Assembly (NCBI GenBank): GCA_021234155.1
Contig: JAJEKV010000066.1
Location: 5,667,050-5,731,049 of the forward strand
Reading direction: 5' to 3'
Origin: Isoetes taiwanensis
Taxonomy: Eukaryota; Streptophyta; Lycopodiopsida; Isoetales; Isoetaceae
Length of the DNA: 64,000 bases
The notes under the pieces were generated by a model, which had not been told where the DNA came from, ran no database searches, and worked only from the letters and a program-made list of their open reading frames with translations. Positions 54,604 to 64,000 of the stretch are shown piece by piece. Position 1 is the stretch's first letter. Each line of letters opens with the position of its first letter. The translations under genes and the position numbers were made by a program.

Positions 54604-55474
54604 TTAAACCATTCTTTTTGTCAACAATTCAATTATTGAATCAGAAATATCATGCAACCAATTAGTAATAGGATGATCTCGAACATAGTCTACAATGTGA
54701 TTTGAGTCTCTCAAGCCCTCCAACCATGGCTTCAGTTGGTTCAATAGAAATGACCTATCCCTGCGTTCTGGATGGAAAGAGATTGGTGTGATCATAGTAT
54801 GAGGGCTATTCTTATACCCTTTATATTGGTGATCATCAATCATCAAGGTATTCGATGTGTTATAATATCCTCCAAGCTCTTTGTCCTTATATACTTTCTG
54901 CAACAGTTTCAAGCTTATGTTGACTTTCTGATACTTGAAACCTACCTTCATGCACTTATCAACACCCCATTCAAACACCAACTTCTTCTTCAATTTTGCA
55001 GAAATACCTTCTTTGGTGATTGACTTCAAACTTGCAACATCCAAATCAGACCACATGGCAATGTCAAAGTGTTCACTGCACCAGCTCAAAAACTCTATTG
55101 CATCTGGCCTTAAAATAACGAGCTTGCTCTTTGATAGATCTTTGAGGCAATCGTTCCTTCTTCAGAATGCAAGTTGGGATCCCTCCTTTGTCTCATACAT
55201 TTTACCAAGCACTCCATTGAAATCAAATATAATTAGCTTTCTCGACAACCTGATTTTCTTTAAAGGAGGTGGAGGAGATGATACAGAATCTGTTTCAACA
55301 TCTACACTTCCTAGCCTATCACTTCCTGTTTGATGCAAGCATAGAAAAACAAATAAGAAAATACAAGCTTCAAATGCATTTCCCTAATAAATCATAGCAT
55401 ACCTTGTCTTTCAAGTGACATATTGTTTGCAATCTTGGTCTTCTTTGGAGTTGCATCTTCAATTCTATTTGAGG
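54604..55474 (-). pseudogene. FCP1/NIF-type CTD phosphatase-like (HAD) pseudogene
   Basis: Two minus-strand exons are legible. Exon 55474-55403 is flanked by a TTTGTGCAG acceptor and a GTATGC donor. It joins in phase to exon 55325-54604, which follows a CATCAAACAG acceptor. The second exon has a Pro-rich lead, LSRKLIIFDFNGVLGKMYET (motif I), IEFLSWCSEHFDIAMWSDLD (motif II region), a Lys-rich segment, LMIDDHQYKGYKNSP (motif III) and PWLEGLRDSNHIVDYVRDHP. Plant FCP1-homology proteins of the SCP-like type share this layout. They dephosphorylate Ser on protein targets such as RNA polymerase II CTD. Motif I reads D-F-N where classical enzymes have D-x-D, as some plant members do. An in-frame TGA at about 55160 (a possible CGA-to-TGA change) breaks the domain. 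The first exon with the start codon was not found. Confidence 0.78.
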
Positions 55475-55822
55475 CTGCACAAACTCCACAAAATATCAAA
55501 ACCATTAGGGAGCTCAATGGTTAAATTTCTAACTTGATTGCACTCAATTAAGCATATGTTCCAAAATCAATGAAATTTAACAGTGATTTAGCTAGATTAG
55601 CATACCATTGAGCATTGAGAAAGAAAAGTGAAGTAATTTTAGCTTAATTTTTTTCATTGACAAAACCACATAAATTTTTGGAATTAATTTTGGATTAGTT
55701 TAGCTAAACGCTAGAAAGTATGAGACGGAAAATGTACAAAGTTTAGCTAAACCACAGAAAGGTTTGGGATTATTCTCGGGTAAGTTTAGCTAAAGCCATT
55801 ATGGCTAATAAGAAATATGTGA

Positions 55823-56060
55823 TTGGGATCCTTTATTATTGAGGTTCTACAACATAGAGAGTTGCGTGTAAAGCAATTACAAATATTGTTAGATGGTGAG
55901 AGTAGTGATGATTGGGATGAGAGCACTGTGGAAGCCCCTGGTATGGACTTCCCAGATGACTTATTGTAGACTGTTACTTATTGTAGGTTGTTAACTTTTT
56001 TATCGCCTACCGAGATCTGTGAGGTCTCCCTAGACGTAATATCATTTCATTTCATAACAT
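55823..56060 (+). other. Short open tail followed by retroposon-like 3' end
   Basis: A frame open from 55823 to TAG 55967-55969 reads EVLQHRELRVKQLQILLDGE and ends in an acidic stretch. It is followed by TTTTTTATCGCC, an imperfect GAGATC/GGTCTC hairpin and TCATTTCATTTCATAA. This layout resembles the 3' end of a non-LTR retroposon, but the protein is not recognised. Confidence 0.3.
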
Positions 56061-56599
56061 CATAGGGTGTTAAAGTCTATAATCTTTATAACATCCTAGA
56101 ATAATATGAGTCTGCGCAGTTTTACTCCAATTGATTAGCATTACTCAATGTATTCCATGTCCAGTTCCGTTTTCTCCGTTTAAACATGATATAATATCCA
56201 ATTTGAAAGCCATATCTCATTCACAAAATCTCCATTTACGTTGCAAAATAAGATAACTTAGAAAATAGAAAGCACCAATATGAAGTCATATATCCAAAAT
56301 CATTGAAATGGTATCAAGTTTGATGCTATCCATAGTTCAGAAAGCACAATGCATATTATCAACAAAAATTCCAAGGTAGTATCTCAGCTAGAAGCCTTCA
56401 ATTTGCAAAAAGCAATTAGTAAGCTGCATACACAAAATTTAAAGACTAAAATAACAATGGGAAATATTGATGCCATAGTTGGAAATGTCCCCAGAATTGA
56501 AAATGCAAAGGCACATGCTCTTAAAGACTAAAATAAAATGGGAAATATTGATGTTCAACTCCCCGAATGCCACCTTCGAAAATACCTTCAAAAATATTA

Positions 56600-57365
56600 T
56601 CAACAGTAGTATTGGAGTGCCAAGGATGCCCACTCTCTCCTGCGTTGTTTGGGTTGTACATTGATCAACTTGAGGATTGTCTTACATAACACCCGGGGGA
56701 AGGGGGATTCTTGATCACCATGTCATCTGACAACTAATACCTCTTAGCCTACACCCCAGCAAGTATGCAACAACATCTAAGATGCCTTGAGTATTTTCTT
56801 CTAAGCCACTAGAATGCATGTCAATTTGACCAAAATGAAGGTGCTCTTAGTGTCATCTTCGAGGCAATAGAGGCAGTCTTGCTTCACTTACCAAACTCAA
56901 GACGTGGAAGTAGTGCAAACATACAAATACTTGGGAGTGGAATTCACTATTACCACATATTGGAATAGTTGTATTAGGCAATGGTTGACGACAGGCTGTA
57001 AGGCTTTCTATGCAATGCAGAACAATTGTTACAGTGAAGATCTTCAGTAATTGTTCAAATCACACTTGTTCGTGGTGTTCAGTGTTCTTTTGTATAAAGT
57101 GAAAACCGATGCTTTTGTATAAAACTTGGGAGGACTTGGAATGGGTATAGAAAGCCTTTCTGACTCAAGCACTTGGAGTCAAGTCCACGGTACCATATCA
57201 AACATTTTTATAAGAGACCAGGTCTCTACCTCTTCAAATCTGGAATGTCACAATCATATACTATTAGAAAGTGGCAAGCATTGGAGGCTCAAGCCTTTCA
57301 AACCCCGCCTATACATTGGTCATGGATCCACAATGCTTTAAAGCCAGTTGGAAGGAAGAATGAGC
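56600..57365 (+). mobile_element. LINE family B fragment
   Basis: Degraded RT C-terminal half on the plus strand. It has GCPLSPALFGLYIDQLEDCL (about 56625), LAYTPASMQQHLRCLEYF (about 56735), QTYKYLGVEF (about 56910), AFYAMQNNCYSEDLQ (about 57003) and ALGVKSTVPYQTFL (about 57170). Many stops and shifts. It is clearly the same family as 21416-24118 (STYKYLGVEF, GVKSTVPYQILLQETGF). Both the 5' part and the tail are missing. Confidence 0.85.
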
Positions 57366-59182
57366 CATCTAGTTCTCCAGATGAAATATGCAGAACATGG
57401 GGTGCATACAGAAGTATAACAATGAGGTTCGCAATTATGGCGTATTCAATAAAACTTGGACTTATTCAGGTTTAATAGATAACACTTCAAGGACTCTATT
57501 ATAAGAATATATATATTATTTAATTCTTCTTAATTGTTATAATTTTTATGAGTTTTAGGGTACCTACACACCATGGGGTTAACTTTGTTTAGTTAAGAAA
57601 AAAAAATAACTACTAACACATATGGTTTTTGTTAGAAAAATTGTTAAATCTAAGGGGTTAACTTTTAACAAATTGTTAGGGGTAAATTAGGCATTTAACC
57701 CCCTTTCACATCTATTTTTGTTAAGTTAGGTTTTAACAGTTGGTTAACAGCATCATAATTTGTCGACGAAAAGTTAATCGATGCCCTATCCCTCCTTTTA
57801 ATTTTGTTAACGATCGAGGGCCGGCATCGAAGTGATCGAGGGCGTCACCGGATTGCCGTGGTGTCGGCTCCAGAGTGAAGAATCATCAAATGTCACTACC
57901 CTGTAAGTGTTTTTCCATCATCCTGGATGAGTTTTTTCAAGAAACTTGTAGGGTACATCTCGTGCCTTAATTTCTTTTTTTGCTCCACCCGACCATCATA
58001 CCATCACTTCTTGATGCTCATATATTCCACTATTCACAGAGCAGTTATCATCTAATGAATGAAGATTTAAAATCTAATGACAGAGAATAGGTTTATAGTT
58101 TTGAAGCAGAATTATGCCAGTGGATTTGAAAGTGGGTTTGAGCATAAGCTCAGAAATTTCAGTTTATTTAAATATTCCAAAAACATAGGATTCATAAATT
58201 TGTAAAAACATAGGATTCATAAACTTCATGCCACCTCTGTGCAGTCCATGTTATCAAATGTCTTACTGTATATCAGATTAATATTAAGCTAGATTCTGGT
58301 TGATCTTTAAGCAAAAGCAATTAATGAAGCACTCCCTTATCGTGGAGCCAATATTATTTCATTATTTTCAACCTTCAAGTTTGGGGCTTTGGGGCTATGT
58401 AGATCAAAGCCAACTGGTTGATGCCATTGTCAATTTGAGTGTCAAACATCTCCATCCGTCTGTTCCTTTTCATCAGAATCTTTTTTTCACAGATGAATCT
58501 TTCTTTCACTATTGTTGAATTAGATCTTACAAACAATATCAAATTAACGGATGGTTTTGCCCAGTACAAAGGTTAGATGTTAAAAACCTATCTTGAAATA
58601 GCTTCAATTTGTTAGCATTTGTTCCTTGAACCAAGAGATTAGGTTAACAGATAATTTAAAGAATGACGACACGCTGGATGCTGACATGGACATGCCTAAG
58701 TAATAACCAAATCCAAGAGGAGCAGGCTCTCTTCACCACTTATTTGTGTAACAAGCACCTGGGTTAAAGCACACTATAGTGGGTTGATGCAGGGTAAAGT
58801 GGGCCATTGTAGTTGTCCCCTCTGTCCCTCCTAGAATAGTTTGAAATGTAGGTCAAGTCCCCCCAAGAAGAGTTTGAAATATAGGTCAAGAAGTGGTTAG
58901 ATGGAGTCACGTAGGCATTAATACTAAAAAACTACCAAATTGCATTAATTAGGAAATTTGTTCTATTAGCTAGTTACAGAGCAAGAATTGTGGTAATTAC
59001 TAATTCTGGTGTATGGAGGGAAATGCAAAATTGGGAGCACGGCAGGATCAGGTTGCTCGATCCAATTGCATTACCTGATCAATTGCATGTTTCCTAACAT
59101 TGCATGACCTGATCAATTGTGAATCCTTCCTAACATTTGGCATTGGCAGATAATTTAAATTGAATGTGTTTTTCTTGAAGAA
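57366..59182. other. Spacer upstream of the transposase-like gene
   Basis: Between 57570 and 57720 GGGGTTAACTTT and AATTTAACCCCC-type blocks occur in both orientations, suggesting a small inverted-repeat element. A G+C-richer island at 57775-57900 (GATCGAGGGCCGGCATCGAA) could be a 5' leader. ACCTGATCAATTG is repeated at 59073 and 59107. No gene is recognised. Confidence 0.35.
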
Positions 59183-62131
59183 ATGGAATCGGAATCAGGG
59201 ATTGAACTAATGGAATCGAATTCAGGGTCTGGACTAGCAGCACAGAAGGCAAAAATTTCAGGAAGGAGGAAGAAAAGAACAAGAGAAGAGGAAACCGAGA
59301 GGAAAAGATGCCAACGCCAGAGAAAAAAAGAAAATGAAGATGCATTGGTTTCTCAGTGTAATGCATGTTTTGGAGTAGAAAGAAGCATAGCCACGCAGAG
59401 GAGAGTGGGTGTGAATCTGGTGGAATCATTCTTGAAGCAGTCTAAGCATATGAGTGTGCAAATGAAAAAAAGGATTTTAAATTACTTTATTCAGCATAAG
59501 GCATTGGATGGAATTGTGGGAGATGATTTCAGGGACTTAAAAGTAAAGAACCAAATGATAAGTAACATCAGGGAGTCTATTAAGACCGTGAAACAGTCTA
59601 CAAATTTGGATTGTTTGGCTGCCAAAAAGAGTTGTTTGGCTATGGCAGTTGGTGGAGAAAATGAGAATTTGAGTAACAGAAAAATTGGAAAGCTACTTGA
59701 TGTTCATCCAAGAAATATTTCAGCTGCTAAGAAAAACAGGGAAGAAATTGATTGCAATGGAGGAAAGTGGGTGTATTATAAAAGATCTAAAAGGTGTGAC
59801 TCTATCTCAGATTCAATTATTACACTTGTACAAACATTTTGGACCTCAAACACTAGAGTTTCTCCAAATACTAAGGATGTAAAATTTAGAAGACTAGAAA
59901 GAAATATTAGAGAGGAGCATGCAGCACATGGAACAATCTCAGGTTGGTATCTCTTCTTATCTCTTCCTTTGAGATTTTTATAGTTGAGGTTTTCGATAAC
60001 AGTTTGCTATAGTGGTTGGATTAAAAGTTTATATCAAGTATATCTATTTATAGTTCTGCTGCATCAATTATTGAGCTACAATGGTTTACAGTCTAGCCAT
60101 AGTGGCTTGTCTTTAACTATAATTTCATTTGTGCCCTTGATCTTCAATGGTTGTTTTCCAACTATAAGTGGTTTGTTTTGAAACCGAGTGTATTCTTGGA
60201 GATATAGTGGATCTCAAACTAGTTTGAGTGCAATTATATAATGGTGTGAGTGTTTCAACATAGTTCGGGTGCAGCCATAATGGTGTGTGCTTTAAACATA
60301 GTTGGAGTGCACTCTTGGAACTACAGTGGTAGTAGTAAGTGGAAGACTGTAGTAAGTGGTATACAGTAACAGTTATGGTTTGTAGTAGTAAGTGGTATAC
60401 AGTAGTAGTTATGGTTTGTATTCCTCTTTTGTGCTATACTTTGAGAGTTATTTTGCATGCTAACACATATATTCCTACAGATGCAATTGTATGAACGGTT
60501 CAAAGAAGAATACCCTGAAGCTAAGGTAGGAGCAAGATCTTTTCAAAAGTTAAAACCATGGTTTGTGGTGAAGCTAAAAGACTATAATACATGCTGTTGT
60601 ATTCATCATGTTAGGCTTGGAGTCTTTGCTTGATGCATTCAAAACAATGAGAAGGAAGCATTACGAACCTTGTGAATGTACTTGTAGTGTATGTGAACCT
60701 CACCATACGTGCACTTGTAATGCTCACGCGTTAATATTCTCTTCAACACATGAGTTATGGAGGTGCATTGTTTGTCCAAAAGAAGTTGATGATGAGTTCC
60801 ATAGGAAGGACTGCCTTTATGGTACTTGTCAGAATTGTGGCATCTCCAAGTTGCATATATGTCCTCTTGAATTGAGTGATGTAGAGCTGAATTGGGAGTA
60901 TTTGGACTATGAGGGTGCAGGATTGGGCAAGAATGGGAAACCAAGGAAGATTCTGAAGCATCAATACAAAAAGACCACTTCTAGAGAATTTGTGGAGAAG
61001 TTACGTGATAGATTAAAGAGGTTTCCTTTGCATAACTTTAGGTACAAATGGCAAGACAAGCAATTTCGTGAGCTGCTGGAAAATCTACCCTTTTAAGATG
61101 CATTTCAGGTACATGGAGGCCAAAGGGCTAAAACCCAAAAAGGCATTGGGTCTGGTCTGATGGAGCTGCATCACAATTTAAGGCAGCTCGTCCAATGTAT
61201 TTTGTTCTCCGGTACTCAGTTGAAACACAGGTACAGATGATGTGGAGTTATTTTGGTTCAAACCACGGTAAAGGCGGTAGCACGATGGCAAGGTTTCAGA
61301 ACTGAAGAGGTGGATTAGAATGATGCAACTCTTGTTTCCCGAGATAAAGCTTGAAAATGCACATGGCGTTGTGGAGGCAAAAAAAAAAAATTTTCCCATG
61401 GAATTTCTTCCACTTACTCACAACAAGATCTTGTAAGAAGATATTTTTGGGAAGTTCTGAGATGTTGACGAGTCTAAGGCATGGGCGCAAACACAATAAA
61501 GGATCTGAAAACATTCATTGTGTTCATGCCTTCAATCTTCAGTCCAACACAATGTTGCATACTCGCAAATTATCATGCTTTTGTAGTTGCTGCTTGGATG
61601 GACATTGGGATAGATGTGAGAACAAGGCATACGTTGATGAATAAGAGTTAGTGGTAGTAGAGCCTACCAATTCAGCTGAACCTGATATGGTGGAGAGCCG
61701 GAAGTCTCAAAGAGCTCTATTCTCTACTAAGTCAGATGTCTTAGCTAGTGCAGTTAAAGTGGGTGATAACTTTGCGAGTTGTTGCACCCAAAGATAATGA
61801 AGAAGGATCTGATTTTTGGATGGTGAAATGCACAAGAGAGATGCATTCTATTGAGTCAGATTTTGAAAAGAATGGTGTATGGTTTTTAAAAGGTGAAAGT
61901 GTCCTAGAAGGCCTATATTATAGAAAGCTTCAAAGAACCCGATCATCATACGAACTTTGTAGGAATGAAGAAAAAGCCAGAGTGTTTGCAACACAAGTCT
62001 GCGCTATTCGAGTTTCCATGGTACGAGCTAAGCATCATGTCAAAGGGAGTTCCGAGATATTCATACTTGATGAGAATGATGCAAAGAAAATCAGAGATAA
62101 TATGCCTGATGTGCTAAGTGATGAAGAATGA
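59183..62131 (+). pseudogene. DDE-transposase-like gene of an uncharacterised repetitive family, degraded
   Basis: The first block (ATG 59183 to about 59942) is a Lys/Arg/Glu-rich N-terminus followed by a helical region (NRKIGKLLDVHPRNISAAKK, HTH-like). After a TTCCTACAG acceptor, 60481 opens YERFKEEYPEAKVGARSFQK then LKPWFVVKLKDYNTCCCIHH. A Cys-rich block follows (YEPCECTCSVCEPHHTCTC, and DCLYGTCQNCGISKLHICP at about 60808), then FRYKWQDKQFRELLENLPF to a stop at 61094-61096. Beyond it come WVWSDGAASQFKAARPMYF (about 61155), MMWSYFGSNHGKG (about 61237), KLSCFCSCCLDGHWDRCENK (about 61568) and a C-terminal block to 62131 (CTREMHSIESDFE, WFLKGESVLEGLYYRKLQ). From memory, multi-copy uncharacterised proteins in animals and algae share the SDG.xSQ.K and SHGKG boxes. 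The segment with the first catalytic Asp is missing, and several frames shift. Confidence 0.65.
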
Positions 62132-63529
62132 GTTGATAAGATAAGGAGTAGTATACTTGAAGCTATAAGACAAGCAGATTGAAGGGTCTGCAACGCCAGA
62201 AAATAGATTGATGTAACTCTTTTTTTTGTTGTTCATGTTTGATTTTTCATAATCAAGAAAACACATATTTGAAGTCAAATTTTGGACTTAGATTGTACTG
62301 TTCGTTGCATCTTGAATATCAGATATGATTCATATGTGAATATCAGACTTATATCCCTGCTCTATTTTAGAAATATAAGAATTGTGTATTTGTGTATCTG
62401 TAATTGTGTCCCATTGCTGAAGTTTCCTTACTGATGTGTTCCATGTACCCAGGCCCAAAACTATTGCCTTGTTGCTGTGTTCCAAGTATCTTAGGCATAA
62501 AACCATCAGAGTTGTTTATGTAGCAGAACCTAACAAGTATTCTTGATTCATTGACCCCACCTGAACAAAATTGGCACGCATCTGACCTGGTTGTATTGCA
62601 GGTTTCGGCCCTGTAACAAATGAACCCTAAACCAAATGAACAGTCCAGGGTTTATATATCCCACAATCATGAATGGAAAAAAAAACCATTGTTATATAAA
62701 CATTTGCATTTTTATTTGGGTTGGATTGGGTCTTCATGGGAAAGGGGAAGAAGAAAGCCCTTTCCCATGAAGATCCATTCCTTGATCCATTCCTTTTAAA
62801 GATTTTCTTAATTGATCCATATTCGACTTAACCTTTGTTAAAACAATCAATACAATTTAAAACAATCAGACAATCAATACAATTTAACTATAGACCCTTA
62901 GTGGGTGTGTATGGTTGAATTTGCTTAGTGACCTTTGTGATCTTCTTACAAAAAATGGAAAGATGGGAAAAAGACACCCCCTTTCCATAAACATCAATGC
63001 CTTTTTAATTAATCCTATAGGAGTTAATGAATTTGCATAAACTGTGGGAGTGTATGGTTGAATTTGCTTAGTGACTTTTGTGATCTCCTTGCCAAATTAT
63101 CTAGCTGAAGTTATGCAATCAGCTGTCATTGAATATATAGCCTATGCATTTCTGTGAAGTCTAAGATCTTAGCATACTAAGTTGTTATCTACCTATTGAT
63201 TTTAGCATACTTTAAGTGTCATGAATATCACATGAAGGGGGAATGATACATATCTTGGCTCCCCTTGTAGAAGATATGAAGGTGTTGAACTTGTAGTCAT
63301 GGTGAAATAGTTAAGGTTGTTTAACCTAAAAGAAAAGCAGTATTGAATAATTTGAAGGTTCAATGGTCTAAGGGCTTCATATTGTCACCAAGCCTATGGG
63401 ATATATGTCGAATCCAGTCAATGCAGCTACAGTAATAGGGTCAATCCCTGAAATGCATTTTAATCCATCTGGGATGGATTTACTTCTTGTAGATTCTGAC
63501 ACAGTGAATAATTGCAGCAATGTTTTGCA
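62132..63529. other. AT-rich spacer with a perfect hairpin
   Basis: TCTTCATGGGAAAGGG (62731-62746) and its exact complement (62758-62773) enclose an 11-base purine loop. Later GTATGGTTGAATTTGCTTAG is duplicated (about 62909 and 63051). No gene is recognised. Confidence 0.6.
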
Positions 63530-63645
63530 ATTGTATAAACTGTCTTGTATAAATGCCTTGTATAAATGTCTTGTATAAATGCCTTGTATAAATGCCTTGT
63601 ATAAATGTCTTGTATAAACTGTCTTGTATAAATTGTATAAATGCC
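63530..63645. repeat. 13-bp minisatellite TTGTATAAATGCC
   Basis: About eight units of CTTGTATAAATG/C, 13 bp each with occasional 15-bp variants (CTTGTATAAACTGT), stand head to tail. It reads as an open frame by chance. Confidence 0.85.
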
Positions 63646-64000
63646 TTTTTGATGCTAACTTTACTTAGAACTTTTCTAGTAATATCACGATAGCATGTTT
63701 CCCCTAATGGGGGTTGAGCATGCTTTAGATAGGATGAATGTTACAAATGTACACAATTGTACACAACACAAATGTACACAAATGTTACAAATGTTACATT
63801 CAATGCATTAGAATGTTATTTTTAGGGGAATTCTAATACATTAGAATGTCTAATTTTATTTTGCATGGCTTGGGGGCTCGGATTTCGAGCCCCAATCTGC
63901 ATGCAGCAGGGAATACATAATGGTTTGATTCGACCCCAATTCTGCATGCAGCAGGGACATAATGGTCTGATTATATAAGACCAGCCGGGAGGTGAAGAAT
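63646..64000. other. Spacer with short repeats and a TATA-like site
   Basis: AATGTTACAAATGTACACAA-type repeats lie at 63738-63800. GGGGCTCG-GATTT-CGAGCCCC (about 63872-63892) is a perfect 8-bp hairpin. TCTGCATGCAGCAGGGA is duplicated (63896 and 63942). TATATAAG at about 63973 could be a TATA box of a gene beyond the window edge. Confidence 0.4.

Noticed and set aside
55801-55969. C-terminus of LINE family B
   Set aside because: The protein text and the 3' UTR do not match the LINE B copy at 21.4-24.1 kb; left unassigned.

Overview
This window looks like repeat-dominated nuclear DNA from a large-genome land plant. A fern or another seed-free plant is my best guess, but this is inference. Evidence: a P-class PPR reading frame, a Ty3/Gypsy element with plant-type Gag-Pol, two LINE families, a Helitron-type 3' end, tRNA-headed SINE-like sequences, plant-style GT-AG introns and long AT-rich spacers. 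I see no rRNA gene, no functional tRNA gene, no prokaryotic operon and no CRISPR array. Nearly every recognisable reading frame is broken.

Layout. 0-7 kb: a histone H3-like pseudogene (1220-2031, +), an unrecognised coding relic behind a TATA box (2757-4008, +), and a PPR pseudogene (4535-6282, -) cut off by a hairpin repeat. 7-12.7 kb: a nested tandem duplication of about 1 kb, then a 431-bp MITE with a 9-bp target duplication. 12.7-20.3 kb: a LINE split exactly by a 5311-bp element with terminal inverted repeats. 21.4-24.1 kb: a second LINE on the minus strand. 25.3-32.3 kb: a Ty3/Gypsy retrotransposon coded on the minus strand. 32.3-34.2 kb: a SINE-like head, a perfect 159-bp duplication and a Helitron terminus.

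35-46.7 kb is the most unusual part. A minus-strand spliced gene (44811 to 40548) joins a Lys/Glu-rich linker, a ParB/sulfiredoxin-like domain and an unrecognised C-terminal domain. Both of its introns, its upstream region and neighbouring DNA carry about two dozen GGCGCC palindromes in the context AAATGGCGCCATTT, partly in 59-bp and 304-bp tandem arrays and inside long hairpins. Two other palindrome arrays lie nearby: TTCYRGAA-centred at 39.8 kb with 41-42 bp spacing, and GGTATAAATTTATACC at 47.0 kb with 31-bp spacing.

47-57.4 kb: tandem modules with SINE-like heads, two LINE 3' tails sharing a GC hairpin, a FCP1/CTD-phosphatase-like pseudogene (54604-55474, -) and another LINE fragment. 59.2-62.1 kb: a degraded gene with Cys-rich and DDE-transposase-like blocks. 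The rest is AT-rich spacer with minisatellites. No pathway can be assembled from these genes; the window mainly records nested transposition and local duplication around one odd gene family.
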